A stretch of DNA of 64,000 nt, from positions 186,001-250,000 of the forward strand of contig JAKFYI010000031.1 in assembly GCA_021730985.1 (NCBI GenBank), in the 5' to 3' direction. The DNA comes from Hyphomicrobiales bacterium. Its GTDB lineage: Bacteria; Pseudomonadota; Alphaproteobacteria; Rhizobiales; Xanthobacteraceae. The notes under the pieces are model-generated. The model was not told where the DNA came from. It ran no database searches and saw only the letters and a list, made by a program, of their open reading frames with translations. Positions 23,725 through 33,234 of the stretch are shown here, one piece after another. The first letter of the stretch is position 1, and each line of letters opens with the position of its first letter. The position numbers and the translations under genes were made by a program.

Positions 23725-24945
23725 TTATACGTCCAACCGCTTGAACACGACCGAGGCGTTTGTGCCGCCGAAGCCAAATGAATTCGACAACACGGCGCCG
23801 AGCTTCACGTTGTCCTTGCGCTCGCGCAGGATCGGCATGTCGGCAAAGGCGGGGTCGATATTCTGGATGTTGGCGCTCTCGCACATGAAGCCGTTGTTCA
23901 TCATGAGCAGCGAATAGATCGCCTCCTGCACGCCGGCGGCGCCGAGCGAATGGCCGGTGAGCGATTTGGTCGCCGAAATCGGCGGGCACTTGTCGCCGAA
24001 CACGTCGCGGATCGCCCCGATCTCGGCGGCGTCGCCGACCGGCGTCGCGGTGGCGTGCGGGTTGATGTAATCGATCGGTACTTTCACGGTCTCAAGCGCC
24101 ATCTTCATACAGCGCATCGCGCCTTCGCCCGATGGCGCTACCATGTCATCGCCGTCCGAGGTCGCACCATAACCGGCGACCTCTGCATAAATCTTCGCAC
24201 CCCTCGCGCGAGCGTGCTCGAGTTCTTCCAGCACCAGCACGCCGGCGCCGCCGGCGATCACGAAGCCGTCGCGGTCCTTGTCGTAGGCGCGGGACGCCGT
24301 CTCCGGCGTGTCGTTGTATTTCGTCGACATCGCGCCCATGGCGTCGAACATATTCGACAATGTCCAGTGCAGTTCTTCCGAGCCGCCGGCGAACACCATG
24401 TCTTGCTTGCCCCATTGGATCAATTCGGCAGCGTTGCCGATGCAATGATTGGAGGTCGCGCAAGCCGACGAAATCGAATAGTTCACGCCCTTGATTTTGA
24501 ACCAGGTGGCGAGCGTCGCCGACGCGGTCGACGACATCACCTTCGGCACTGCGAACGGGCCGATGCGCTTGGGCGAGCCTTTCTCGCGCGTGATGTCCGC
24601 GGCATCGACCAGCACGCTGGTCGATGGACCGCCCGAGCCCATCACGATGCCGGTGCGCGGATTGGAAATGTCTTTCTCCTCGACGCCGCTATCGCGGATC
24701 GCCTGCTCCATGGCGACGTGATTCCAGGCCGAACCCGGGCCGAGAAACCGCATGGCGCGGCGATCGATCGATCCCGACGGATCGAGCGTCGGCATGCCCT
24801 GCACCTGGCAGCGGAAGCCGTGGCTGGCAAAATCCTCCGAGCGCGTGATCCCGGATTTGGCTTCGCGCAGACTGGCGAGGACTTCCTGCGTGTTGTTGCC
24901 GATCGATGAGACGATGCCCATCCCGGTCACGACGACTCGTCTCAT
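23725..24945 (-). CDS. fabB: beta-ketoacyl-ACP synthase I FabB
   Basis: Condensing enzyme needed for elongating unsaturated fatty acids. The 406-aa thiolase-fold protein has the catalytic Cys in [10 protein letters not shown], His in [11 protein letters not shown] and His in [13 protein letters not shown]. The ATG at 24945 gives [16 protein letters not shown], the family start, with GAGG upstream; an in-frame upstream start at 25008 would add 21 atypical residues. It sits between fabA and fabI, as in other Hyphomicrobiales. Confidence 0.95.
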   Translation of the reverse strand: MRRVVVTGMGIVSSIGNNTQEVLASLREAKSGITRSEDFASHGFRCQVQGMPTLDPSGSIDRRAMRFLGPGSAWNHVAMEQAIRDSGVEEKDISNPRTGIVMGSGGPSTSVLVDAADITREKGSPKRIGPFAVPKVMSSTASATLATWFKIKGVNYSISSACATSNHCIGNAAELIQWGKQDMVFAGGSEELHWTLSNMFDAMGAMSTKYNDTPETASRAYDKDRDGFVIAGGAGVLVLEELEHARARGAKIYAEVAGYGATSDGDDMVAPSGEGAMRCMKMALETVKVPIDYINPHATATPVGDAAEIGAIRDVFGDKCPPISATKSLTGHSLGAAGVQEAIYSLLMMNNGFMCESANIQNIDPAFADMPILRERKDNVKLGAVLSNSFGFGGTNASVVFKRLDV

Positions 24946-25081
24946 GGCTGCCTCGTGCGCAATATCAAGGACCCCGCCTGCCCCGGCCGTGTCGTTGGAC
25001 TGGGCCACATTTGGCCCGATTGACGCAATGACGCAAGAGCGGGTCTTGGCCGGAAAACCGGCCCGCTTTCAAGACCATGCC

Positions 25082-25612
25082 CTAGGCGGAGGCCGGCTGG
25101 GGCGTGTCGGCGTCGCGGAACAGCCCAACCTTGAGGTCGAGGGCGCGGTAGATCACGGTACCGTCCGCCTCGAGCCAGCCGTCGGCGATGCCCAGCACCA
25201 GCTTGGAGCGCATCACCCGCTTGAGGTCGATACCGTAGACGATCTTCTTCATGGTCGGCAGCACCTGGCCGGAGAACTTTACCTCGCCCATGCCAAGCGC
25301 GCGGCCCTTGCCGGACGAGCCGGACCAGCCGAGGAAGAAGCCCAGCATCTGCCACAGCGCGTCGAGGCCGAGGCAACCAGGCATCACCGGATCGCCCTTG
25401 AAATGGCACGGGAAGAACCAGAGGTCGGGCCGGAGGTCGAGTTCTGCCCGGATGAATCCCTTGCCGTTCGGGCCGCCAGTCTCCGATATTTCGGAGATTC
25501 GGTCGAACATCAGCATCGGCGGCAGCGGCAGTTGCGGCCCGTCGGGGAACATCTCGCCGCGGCCGCAGCGTAGCAGATCTTCGTATTCAAAACGGCTGGG
25601 TCGGATTTCCAT
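25082..25612 (-). CDS. fabA: 3-hydroxydecanoyl-ACP dehydratase/isomerase FabA
   Basis: Bifunctional dehydratase-isomerase that introduces the cis double bond in fatty acid synthesis. The 176-aa protein has the active-site His in [20 protein letters not shown] together with the conserved Asp. ATG 25612 gives the standard length. A TTG at 25633 with TAGGAAA upstream would add seven residues and cannot be excluded. First gene of fabA-fabB-fabI, divergent from irr. A hairpin followed by five T on the minus strand (about 25699-25675) lies in its leader. Confidence 0.94.
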   Translation of the reverse strand: MEIRPSRFEYEDLLRCGRGEMFPDGPQLPLPPMLMFDRISEISETGGPNGKGFIRAELDLRPDLWFFPCHFKGDPVMPGCLGLDALWQMLGFFLGWSGSSGKGRALGMGEVKFSGQVLPTMKKIVYGIDLKRVMRSKLVLGIADGWLEADGTVIYRALDLKVGLFRDADTPQPASA

Positions 25613-25767
25613 TGCGCTCGCGCTGCTGGCCAATTGGTTTGATTTCCTAACATAAAGGCCACCGCTGCGGAAAAACAGGCCCAGAAACCGGGCCGCAAAT
25701 GAGACTGATGTTCGCAGCCTTGTTGCGATAAAGTTGCATCAAGGCCCCGGGCCAGATATGATTACAA

Positions 25768-25796
25768 TTGCAACAGTTTAGAAGCGTTCCTAGATA
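25768..25796 (+). promoter_or_regulatory. irr promoter with overlapping Irr/ICE-like box
   Basis: TTGCAA (25768-25773), a 17-bp spacer and TAGATA (25791-25796) form a weak promoter for irr. TTTAGAA-GCG-TTCCTAGA at 25777-25794 lies across the spacer and -10 and resembles the Hyphomicrobiales iron control element (TTTAGAA facing TTCTAAA). The position suits autoregulation. Confidence 0.5.
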
Positions 25797-25822
25797 GTCG
25801 TCAGCAGTTCGAGTGCACCAAT

Positions 25823-26323
25823 ATGAACCCACCGCGGACCATGGTTGTCTCCAGCGCGATCGAATCGGCCCACGAAATTCAGGCCAATCTCAATCGCGGT
25901 GAATTGACGGGCTGCCCCTGGCACGACGTGAAGTCGATGCTGCGGGATGTCGGCCTGCGCCCAACCCGTCAGCGGATGGCGCTCGGCTGGATCCTGTTCG
26001 CCAAGGGCGACCGGCATCTGACCGCCGAGATGCTCTACGAAGAAGCCTCCAAGGCGAAGGTGCCGGTGTCGCTCGCCACCGTGTATAATACGCTGCACCA
26101 GTTCACCGACGTCGGCCTGCTGCGCCAGGTCGCGGTCGATGGGTCCAAGACTTATTTCGACACCAACACCACCTCGCATCACCACTTCTTCGTCGAGGGC
26201 GAGAACGCCCTGGTCGATATTCCGGGCGCCGAACAGATTGTCGGCAAGATGCCGGACGCCCCGAATGGCTACGAAGTGGCCCGCGTCGACGTGATCGTCA
26301 GGCTGCGCCGCAAGGGCAAGTAG
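25823..26323 (+). CDS. irr: iron response regulator Irr (Fur family)
   Basis: Fur-family regulator that controls heme and iron genes and is degraded on heme binding in Bradyrhizobium. The 166-aa protein has the heme regulatory motif GCPWHD with Cys31-Pro32, the second heme site SHHHFF with His119-121, and the Irr core LRPTRQRMALGWILFAKG. Having both motifs points to the heme-degradable type. ATG 25823 is used; an in-frame ATG at 25841 is also possible, as neither has a clear ribosome binding site. A strong terminator follows. Confidence 0.95.
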   Translation: MNPPRTMVVSSAIESAHEIQANLNRGELTGCPWHDVKSMLRDVGLRPTRQRMALGWILFAKGDRHLTAEMLYEEASKAKVPVSLATVYNTLHQFTDVGLLRQVAVDGSKTYFDTNTTSHHHFFVEGENALVDIPGAEQIVGKMPDAPNGYEVARVDVIVRLRRKGK

Positions 26324-26345
26324 TCCGGCCGACTTTTAGATTTCG

Positions 26346-26378
26346 AAATGGCCGGGCCCGTCCCGGCCATTTGCTTTT
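26346..26378 (+). terminator. intrinsic terminator after irr
   Basis: AAATGGCCGGG (26346-26356) pairs perfectly with CCCGGCCATTT (26362-26372) around a 5-nt loop, followed by GCTTTT. Confidence 0.88.
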
Positions 26379-26470
26379 GAGGCGGCCCCACGGCCCGCTT
26401 GCGCCCGACGCAGGGCTGTCATCAACTAGCGCTAACAACCGGCAGAACCCGCCTTTCGGGAGGATTTTTC

Positions 26471-27805
26471 ATGGCCTTGCAATTCACGCGACGCGCTGCG
26501 CTGGGCGCAGCCTTCGCCCTCGCCGCAAGCGCGGCATCCGCGCAGAGCGTCGGCGACAAGCTCGTCATCGTCACGTCGTTCTCCAAAGACCTTACGGTGC
26601 CGTTCGCCACTGCGTTCGAGAAGAAGCACCCCGGCGTCAAGGTCGAGGTGCAGAACCGCAACAGTGCGGCGGCGATCGCCTTCATCCGTGAGACGCGATC
26701 GAGCCCGCCCGACATTTTCTGGGCATCGGCGCCAGACGCCTTCGAGGTACTGAAGAAGAATTCGCTGCTGCAGAAATATAAGCCGCAAGCGCAAGGCGTC
26801 GCCGACAAGGTCGGCAGCTATCCGATCAACGATCCCGACGGCTTCTACATGGGCTTTGCCGCCTCGGGTTACGGCATCATGTTCAACACGCGCTACATGC
26901 GCGCCAACAACCTGCCCGCCCCGAAGGAATGGGACGATCTCAAGAAGCCGGCGTACTTCGGCCACGTCGGTTTCTCGGCGCCGTCGCGCTCCGGCACCTC
27001 GCACCTCACCGTCGAAACCATCCTGCAGGGCGAGGGCTGGGACAAAGGCTGGGCGACGCTGCTGGAGCTGGGCGGCAACTTCCAGCAGGTCTCCGACCGT
27101 TCGTTCGGCGTGCCCGACGCGGTCAACAGCGGACAGTACGGCGTCGGCATCGTGATCGACTTCTTCGGCCTGTCCGCCAAGGCATCGGGCTTCCCGGTCG
27201 AGTTCGTCTATCCGAGCGTGACCGCCATCGTTCCGGCCAATGTCGGCATCATCGCCAACGCCAGGAATCAGAAGGCCGCCGAAGCGTTCGTCGAGTTCCT
27301 GCTGTCCGAAGAAGGCCAGCAGATCCTGCTCGATCCCAAGATCCAGCGCCTGCCGGTGCGGCCGGCAAGCTACGCCAAGGCGCCCGTGGGATATCCCAAT
27401 CCGTTCAGCGACAAGAGTCTCGGCGCCAAGGTAAAGTTTGACGCCGACGTGTCCGAGGCGCGCTACGAACTGGTCAATTCGCTGTACGACCGTCTCGTGA
27501 CCTTCCGCCTCAAGGAACTCAACGCCGCCTGGAAGGCGATCCACGACGCCGAGAAGAAGATCGGCTCGGGCGGCAGCGCCGAAGCCAAGCGGCTTGTCGC
27601 CGAAGCGCGCAAGCTCGCCACAACGGTGCCCATCAGCTCCACCGAGGCTGCCGACAAAGCGATTGCCGGCTCGTTCCAGGAGGTAAAGAAGGGCGAGAAG
27701 GTGGCCGGCCGCCAAGCCGAGTTCGAGCAAAAGTGGGACACCGCCGCATCGAAGAATTACGCGGACGCCAAGACGCTGGCGGAGAAGGCGGCGGCGGCGA
27801 AGTAG
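26471..27805 (+). CDS. ABC transporter periplasmic binding protein (Fe(III)/aminoethylphosphonate type)
   Basis: A 444-aa exported binding protein of the family 1 type. The N-terminus has a twin-arginine-like signal (FTRRAALGAAFALA) with likely cleavage after ASA. The core (VIVTSFSKDLTVPFATAFEKK, YPSVTAIVPANVGI) resembles AfuA/FbpA and PhnS-like proteins. The C-terminus is longer than FbpA by about 100 helical residues. GGGAGG precedes the ATG. Together with the downstream two-domain permease and ATPase it forms a complete importer. Proximity to irr favours iron, but no Irr box was seen in front, so the ligand is unassigned. Confidence 0.85.
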   Translation: MALQFTRRAALGAAFALAASAASAQSVGDKLVIVTSFSKDLTVPFATAFEKKHPGVKVEVQNRNSAAAIAFIRETRSSPPDIFWASAPDAFEVLKKNSLLQKYKPQAQGVADKVGSYPINDPDGFYMGFAASGYGIMFNTRYMRANNLPAPKEWDDLKKPAYFGHVGFSAPSRSGTSHLTVETILQGEGWDKGWATLLELGGNFQQVSDRSFGVPDAVNSGQYGVGIVIDFFGLSAKASGFPVEFVYPSVTAIVPANVGIIANARNQKAAEAFVEFLLSEEGQQILLDPKIQRLPVRPASYAKAPVGYPNPFSDKSLGAKVKFDADVSEARYELVNSLYDRLVTFRLKELNAAWKAIHDAEKKIGSGGSAEAKRLVAEARKLATTVPISSTEAADKAIAGSFQEVKKGEKVAGRQAEFEQKWDTAASKNYADAKTLAEKAAAAK

Positions 27806-27847
27806 CGCGGTCTCTTTTCGGGCACGGTGCAGCGCAACACCCACGCT

Positions 27848-27942
27848 GTCATGCCCGCGAAGGCGGGCATCCAGTAGCCACCGCCGTCAATTGAATGGAT
27901 AGTATCTCGGGTACTGGATCGCCCGCTTTCGCGGGCGATGAC
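27848..27942. repeat. palindromic intergenic repeat, copy 3
   Basis: GTCAT-bounded element with TGCCCGCG-AAG-GCGGGCA, a variable centre holding CCAGTA/TACTGG, and TCGCCCGC-TTTC-GCGGGCGA, ending ATGAC. Same family as 7766 and 15552. It separates the binding-protein gene from the permease gene of one transporter operon. Confidence 0.88.
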
Positions 27943-27958
27943 ACCGAGTATGCGAGCG

Positions 27959-29689
27959 ATGACCGAGGCGGTTCTGACAACATCAAACGCCCGCGCGCCC
28001 TTCTTCGCTCGTTACAACGCGAGCCCGATCCAGGCGCTCGCGCTGGCCGCCGTCGCACTTTTCCTGATCGCCTTCCTGATCGTGCCGCTGGTGCGCGTCA
28101 TCCTCGTTGCCTTCACCGACGAGGGCCGCTTCAGCCTCGTGCATTTCGGCGACTTCCTCCGCACCTCACTGTTGCGCGACGCGTTCTGGAATTCGATCTA
28201 TGTCGCCTCAATGACCGTGGTGGTCGCGAGCCTGATCGCCGTGCCGCTTGCCACCATCCTGGCGCGCTTCCGCTTCCCGGGAGCCGCGCTGATCCACACG
28301 CTCGGCGTGGTTCCGCTGGTGATGCCGCCGTTTGTCGGCGCGGTGGCGATGCAGCTCATCTTCGGGCGCAACGGTTCGATCAACCTGCTGCTCAATGACT
28401 GGTTCGGCTTCCGAATCCCATTCATGGAAGGCCTGAACGGCGTGATCTTCGTCGAGGCTCTGCACTATTTCCCCTTTATCCTGCTCAACCTGTCGGCCTC
28501 GCTCTCCAACATCGATTCCGCGATGGAGGAGTCCGCGCAGAACCTCGGCGCGCGCGGATTCACGCTGTTCTCGCGCATCGTGTTTCCGCTGGCGATGCCG
28601 GGCTACGTCGCCGGCGCCGCGCTGGTGTTCGTCAAGGTTTTTGACGACCTGGCCACGCCGCTGCTGCTCAACGTCACCTCGATGCTGGCGCCGCAGGCGT
28701 ATCTGAAGATCACCACCGTCGGCGTGGCCGATCCGATGGGTTACGTGATCTCCGTCATCATGATCGTATGCTCGCTCGGCGCCATGCTGCTGTCCGCGCT
28801 GGTGCTGCGCGGCCGCGATTTTTCCACCACCCAGCGCGGCGGCGGCGGGCTGTCGCGGCGGCGGCTTGGCCGGCTCGGCAACGCGCTCGCCATCGCATTT
28901 GTCGTGGTCACGCTGCTGATCGTGCTGTCGCCGCATATCGGCATCTTCCTGCTCTCGATCGCCACGGTGTGGTCGTTCGCGATGCTGCCCGATGCCTACA
29001 CGCTGCAGCACTACGTCACCGTGTATCGCGAGGCCGCGCCGATGATCGGCAACACCATGCTGTACTGCGGGCTGGCCGGGCTGATCGACATCGTGCTCGG
29101 CGCGACGCTCGCCTATGTGGTGTTGCGCACCCGGCTGCCGGGCCGCCGGCTGGTCGAACAGGTGGCAATGTCGGCGGTCGCAATCCCCGGGCTGGTGCTC
29201 GGCATCGGACTGCTGCGCACCTACTACGACGTCAAGCTGCCGATCTCCGGCGAGTCGCTGGCGACCTTCTGGTTCATGCTGGTGATCGCCTACGCGGTGC
29301 GCCGCCTGCCCTACGCGCTGTCGGCCGCGACCGCGGCATTGCAGCAGCTTCACGTCAGCCTGGAGGAAGCCGCCGAAAGTCTGGGCGCCGGCAAGCTGCG
29401 GGTGCTGTCGCGCATCGTGGTGCCGCTGATGACCGGGGGGTTGCTGGCCGGCTTTGTGACGAGCTTCGCCACCGCCGCGGTCGAGTTGTCCGCGACGCTG
29501 CTGCTGGTCGCGCGCGCGCCGGACGCGCCGCTGTCCTACGGCATCTACGTCTACATGCAGTCCGCCGCCGGACGCGGGCCGGGCGCGGCGTTGGGCGTGA
29601 TCGCCGTGGTGGTGGTGTCGATCGCGACTTATGCCGCGTACAAGATCGCCGAACGCGAGCGTGGCCTGAAATCGCGGGAGGTGTTTTGA
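27959..29689 (+). CDS. ABC transporter permease, two fused transmembrane domains
   Basis: Inner-membrane permease of about 576 aa made of two homologous halves with about six helices each. Each half has an EAA loop: EESAQNLGARGFTLFSRIV and EEAAESLGAGKLRVLSRIV. This FbpB/SfuB-like fused layout is shared by Fe(III) and aminoethylphosphonate importers. Possible starts are 27938 (inside the palindromic repeat), 27950 and 27959; 27959 is chosen but is uncertain. The TGA shares its last base with the ATPase ATG. Confidence 0.88.
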   Translation: MTEAVLTTSNARAPFFARYNASPIQALALAAVALFLIAFLIVPLVRVILVAFTDEGRFSLVHFGDFLRTSLLRDAFWNSIYVASMTVVVASLIAVPLATILARFRFPGAALIHTLGVVPLVMPPFVGAVAMQLIFGRNGSINLLLNDWFGFRIPFMEGLNGVIFVEALHYFPFILLNLSASLSNIDSAMEESAQNLGARGFTLFSRIVFPLAMPGYVAGAALVFVKVFDDLATPLLLNVTSMLAPQAYLKITTVGVADPMGYVISVIMIVCSLGAMLLSALVLRGRDFSTTQRGGGGLSRRRLGRLGNALAIAFVVVTLLIVLSPHIGIFLLSIATVWSFAMLPDAYTLQHYVTVYREAAPMIGNTMLYCGLAGLIDIVLGATLAYVVLRTRLPGRRLVEQVAMSAVAIPGLVLGIGLLRTYYDVKLPISGESLATFWFMLVIAYAVRRLPYALSAATAALQQLHVSLEEAAESLGAGKLRVLSRIVVPLMTGGLLAGFVTSFATAAVELSATLLLVARAPDAPLSYGIYVYMQSAAGRGPGAALGVIAVVVVSIATYAAYKIAERERGLKSREVF

Positions 29690-30717
29690 TGACCCGCGGC
29701 GTGACCATCGACCGCGTCTCGTTCGGCTATGGCGCAACCGCCGTTCTCGATGACGTCAGCCTGGACGTGGCGCGTGGCGAGTTCTTCGCGTTTCTCGGTC
29801 CGTCCGGCTCCGGCAAAACGACGCTGCTGCGCCTGGTCGCAGGCTTCGGCAAACCGGGCAACGGCCGCATCCTGATCGGCGAGCGCGACGTCACCGGCCT
29901 TCCGCCCTGGAGCCGCAACGTCGGCATGGTGTTCCAGAGCTATGCGCTGTGGCCGCACATGACGGTGGCGAAGAATGTCGCGTTTGGGCTGGAGCGCCGC
30001 CGGATGTCCCGCGCCGAGATCAACCGCAAGGTCGCGGCCGCCCTGGAGCTGGTCGGCCTCACCGCCTACGCCAGCCGCCGGCCGTCGCAGCTTTCCGGCG
30101 GCCAGCAGCAGCGCGTCGCGCTGGCCCGCACCATCGTGATCGAACCGGAGGTGCTGCTGCTCGACGAGCCGCTGTCCAACCTCGACGCCAAACTGCGCGT
30201 CGAGATGCGCTCCGAACTCAAGTTGCTGCAACGCAAGCTCGGCATCACCGCGATCTACGTCACCCACGACCAAGAGGAGGCGAACGCGGTGGCCGACCGC
30301 ATCGCTGTGCTCGACCAGGGCCGCATCCAGCAGATCGGCGCGCCGACCGCGCTGTACGATCATCCGGCCAACCGGTTCGTCGCGACCTTCCTCGGCACCG
30401 CCAACCTGATCGAAGGCCGCATCGTGAACGGCAACTTTTCCGGCGGCGGGCTGGTGCTCGGCGGCATCGGCGGGCCGGACGGTCCGGCCTGCATCTCGAT
30501 CCGCCCGCAGGATGTCACGCTGGGCACGCCCGGCCTCGGCGCCGCGGCCACCGTCGAAGTGTACGAGTTTCTCGGCGGCGTGGTCCGCTACCAGTTACGA
30601 ATGGGCGAACAGCGCCTGGTGGTGGATATGGCCCACCGGCGCGACCAGCAGGCCCACGCGGTGGGATCGGCGGTCGGCGTGTCGGTCGATCCGCAACAGA
30701 TCGCGGTGTTACGATAG
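29689..30717 (+). CDS. ABC transporter ATPase (FbpC/PotA-like)
   Basis: A 342-aa ATP-binding subunit with Walker A GPSGSGKTT, signature LSGGQQQRVALART, Walker B VLLLDEPLSNLD and the switch His in YVTHDQEEA, followed by a C-terminal TOBE-like domain. The ATG overlaps the permease TGA and has GGGAGG upstream. It energises the importer formed with the two preceding genes. Confidence 0.93.
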   Translation: MTRGVTIDRVSFGYGATAVLDDVSLDVARGEFFAFLGPSGSGKTTLLRLVAGFGKPGNGRILIGERDVTGLPPWSRNVGMVFQSYALWPHMTVAKNVAFGLERRRMSRAEINRKVAAALELVGLTAYASRRPSQLSGGQQQRVALARTIVIEPEVLLLDEPLSNLDAKLRVEMRSELKLLQRKLGITAIYVTHDQEEANAVADRIAVLDQGRIQQIGAPTALYDHPANRFVATFLGTANLIEGRIVNGNFSGGGLVLGGIGGPDGPACISIRPQDVTLGTPGLGAAATVEVYEFLGGVVRYQLRMGEQRLVVDMAHRRDQQAHAVGSAVGVSVDPQQIAVLR

Positions 30718-30739
30718 TCGCGGCTGAAGGGAGCATGCA

Positions 30740-31502
30740 ATGGACCAAGCCGCGATCGAGGAAGTCGCACAACTTTTCATCCAGGCGCGCAACACCGGCG
30801 CGCGGCTGGATGCTCTGCCCGCGCGGCTGAAGCCTGCGAACTTCGAAGATTCCCGCGCGATCATGGACGCGGTTGACCGCATCGTCGGCGACACGATCAT
30901 CGGCACCAAGATTGCGGCGAAGCCGGGCGCCGAGGTGGTTTACACCACGTTGCACGCCGGCCGCGCGTTCGAGAGCCCGGCGCGCATCCCGCGCGCTGGT
31001 GCCGAGCCAGTACCTGGAGTGCGAGATTTCATTTCGCCTCACCCGCGACTTGCCGCCGCGCGCCACCGGCTATTCCGAGCAGGAGGTGTTCGACGCACTG
31101 GAGGCCTGCGTGGCGTTCGAGGCGGTCGATTGCCGCTTCAAGGATCTCGCCGCGACGATGGCAAAGGCGCCATACGATTTCTACGCCGACCATATCGCGG
31201 CGGGCGCCATGGTGTTCGGCCCGTTCCGCAACGACTGGCAGAAGACCGATTTCACCAAGATCAGAATTTCGATGACGCAGGGCGCGCGCACCATCATCGA
31301 GAAAACCGGCGGTCACCCGACCGGCAATCCGGCCATCCCCGCCGTTGTGCTCGCCAACATGCGGCGCGCCACCACCGGGCTCAAGGCCGGGTGGATGATC
31401 GTCACCGGCTCGTTCACCGGCTTTCATCCAGTCGAATTGAACGTGCCGGTGCGTGGCGAATTCGAAGGCTTCGGCACCATGGAAGCGACGATCACAAACT
31501 AG
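30740..31502 (+). pseudogene. 2-keto-4-pentenoate hydratase-like gene broken by a frameshift
   Basis: The frame opened at ATG 30740 encodes the N-terminal third (MDQAAIEEVAQLFIQARNTG to AGRAFESPARIP). The rest (LVPSQYLECEISFRL to FGTMEATITN) continues in the next frame and stops at 31502. The switch falls at about 30985-31005, in the CG-alternating run CCCGCGCGCTGG; one surplus base there would restore an uninterrupted reading of about 253 aa. Homologues are fumarylacetoacetate-hydrolase-fold hydratases or decarboxylases of aromatic catabolism. It could be a true mutation or a sequencing error in the GC-rich run. Confidence 0.8.
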
Positions 31503-32305
31503 ACGATCTCGTCGGTGATGACCTTGAAGCCCGACAGCGTGCAGGGCCCGAACGAGGTCACGATCGCAACGTCGGTCGCATCGCGGCCGCGCGCCATCAG
31601 GATGCGTCCGATGCGCGGATGGTTGTGCCTCGCATCGAATGTGTACCAGCGGCCGCCAAGATACGCCTCGAACCAGGCGCTGAAATCCATCGGCGAGTCG
31701 TCGGGCGGCACGCCGATGTCACCGAGATAGCCCGTGCAATAGCGCGCCGGAATATTCATGCAACGGCACATCGCGACTGCAAGGTGGGCGAAGTCGCGGC
31801 ATACGCCGCGCTTTTCGTTGTAGGCGTCGAACGCCGTCTTCATCGGGCTGGCGTGGGCATAGCCGAAGGTGATGTGGTTGTGGACGTAGTCGCAGATCGC
31901 CGCCACCAGCGGCCAGCCTTTCGGCACATGGCCGAACAGCGGCCACGCGATGTTCATCAGCCGGTCGGTCTCGCAGTAGCGGCTGCCGAGCAGATAGACC
32001 AGCACCTCCACCGGCAGGTCTTCCAGAGCATGCTGGATCGCATCGGGAGCAACCGCATCCGGGTCGCCCTTGTCGTGCACCACGAAATCGGTCGAGAAGG
32101 TCAGGCGGCCCGCCGGCGCGCGGATCACATGACAGAAATTTCCGAAGCCGTCGTGGTAGGTGTTGACCGGAACCGGCTGGTCGATCTGCATGCGATCCCA
32201 GGTCAGCAGATCGGGAATGCGCGACGGATGCACGCTCAACTGCAGGATCATCGGCGTCGGGGCCGGACAATCGTAGGAAATCTCGTAGCCCGCACGGACC
32301 TTCAT
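31499..32305 (-). CDS. transglutaminase-like cysteine protease family protein (second of two)
   Basis: A 268-aa protein with the transglutaminase-core catalytic Cys in EKRGVCRDFAHLAVAM and the His/Asp part in YTFDARHNHPRIGR. It has an N-terminal beta-rich domain as in bacterial family members of unknown substrate. Its ATG overlaps the TGA of the upstream paralogue (ATGA at 32305-32302). Its stop overlaps the convergent hydratase end. Confidence 0.87.
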   Translation of the reverse strand: MKVRAGYEISYDCPAPTPMILQLSVHPSRIPDLLTWDRMQIDQPVPVNTYHDGFGNFCHVIRAPAGRLTFSTDFVVHDKGDPDAVAPDAIQHALEDLPVEVLVYLLGSRYCETDRLMNIAWPLFGHVPKGWPLVAAICDYVHNHITFGYAHASPMKTAFDAYNEKRGVCRDFAHLAVAMCRCMNIPARYCTGYLGDIGVPPDDSPMDFSAWFEAYLGGRWYTFDARHNHPRIGRILMARGRDATDVAIVTSFGPCTLSGFKVITDEIV

Positions 32306-33174
32306 TGCCCCGCCCCTGCCGTAACCTTGACTGCAACCTTCATGGCGAGATGATCCGACGCGGTGCCGATCCATGTGCCTTGCAGCGGGATGGCTTCTTG
32401 CGGCTCGTGCACCACCGCCACGCGCACGAGGTTTTCGTTTCCGACCATGCCGCTCGACGGATCGAAGTCGATCCAGCCCGGGCCCGGGATACAAGCCTGG
32501 ACCCAAGCATGGGTGTTGCCGCCGGTGATGGCTTCGCCGTCGTCGTCGGCAATCCGCAGATAGCCCGATACAAACCGCGCAGCGATCCCCAGCGAGCGCA
32601 ACGCCGCGATCATCAACACCGCAAGATCGCGGCAGCTTCCACTGCCGAGCTTCAGGGTCTGCGCCGGGGTCTGGATCCCCTTCTCGTGCCGCGTCACATA
32701 CTTGAAATCGCGCTTGATGGTCCGCGTCATGCCGACGAGCAGATCGTGAGTCTCGGCCGAGCCATCCGCGCGCAGGAACATCGCGGCCCAGCGATCGAGT
32801 TCGGCATGCGGAAACAACGGCGCCAGGAAGCGCGCCAGGCTTGACCGCTCTTCCTCGGGATACTTGAAAGGATAGGTGGAAGCGAAATCCCGGATGTCGG
32901 CGGCGCGGAATGCGACCGGCGCGTGATCGACACGGATGGTGCTTTGAAAGCGCAGCTCCGAGGCCTGCCCAGCGAAACGGGCGATCGCGACATGATTGCC
33001 GAACGCATCCCGCGTCCAAGAGAGCTGGCTCGGCTCCGGGGTGATTTCGAGAGCGGATTCGAGCACCCGCTGATCGTCGTCGTCGCGCGGACGCAGCATC
33101 ATCCGGTGGTCGCCGAACGCCACCGGTTGCTTATAGTGGTGGCTCGTGAGGTGCCTAATGATCAGAATCGGCAT
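32302..33174 (-). CDS. transglutaminase-like family protein (first of two)
   Basis: A 290-aa protein: N-terminal transglutaminase-associated beta domain (ILIIRHLTSHHYKQPVAFG), then the core with Cys in KLGSGSCRDLAVLMIAALR, His in GGNTHAWVQACIPG and Asp in WIDFDPSSG. ATG 33174 follows a GGGA box and gives the usual family start; an in-frame ATG at 33210 would add 12 residues. It forms an operon with the following paralogue and is divergent from the N-formylglutamate amidohydrolase gene. Confidence 0.88.
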   Translation of the reverse strand: MPILIIRHLTSHHYKQPVAFGDHRMMLRPRDDDDQRVLESALEITPEPSQLSWTRDAFGNHVAIARFAGQASELRFQSTIRVDHAPVAFRAADIRDFASTYPFKYPEEERSSLARFLAPLFPHAELDRWAAMFLRADGSAETHDLLVGMTRTIKRDFKYVTRHEKGIQTPAQTLKLGSGSCRDLAVLMIAALRSLGIAARFVSGYLRIADDDGEAITGGNTHAWVQACIPGPGWIDFDPSSGMVGNENLVRVAVVHEPQEAIPLQGTWIGTASDHLAMKVAVKVTAGAGQ

Positions 33175-33234
33175 CGAATTCCCAGCAAGCAATTCATGCG
33201 CAAATAACATGCATTTTTCGCGCCAAGCCGCCGA

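Noticed and set aside
25040..25079. GGCCGG-AAAA-CCGGCC hairpin between fabB and fabA
   Set aside because: It lacks a T-run on either strand, so it is not a convincing terminator; it may be a degenerate repeat.
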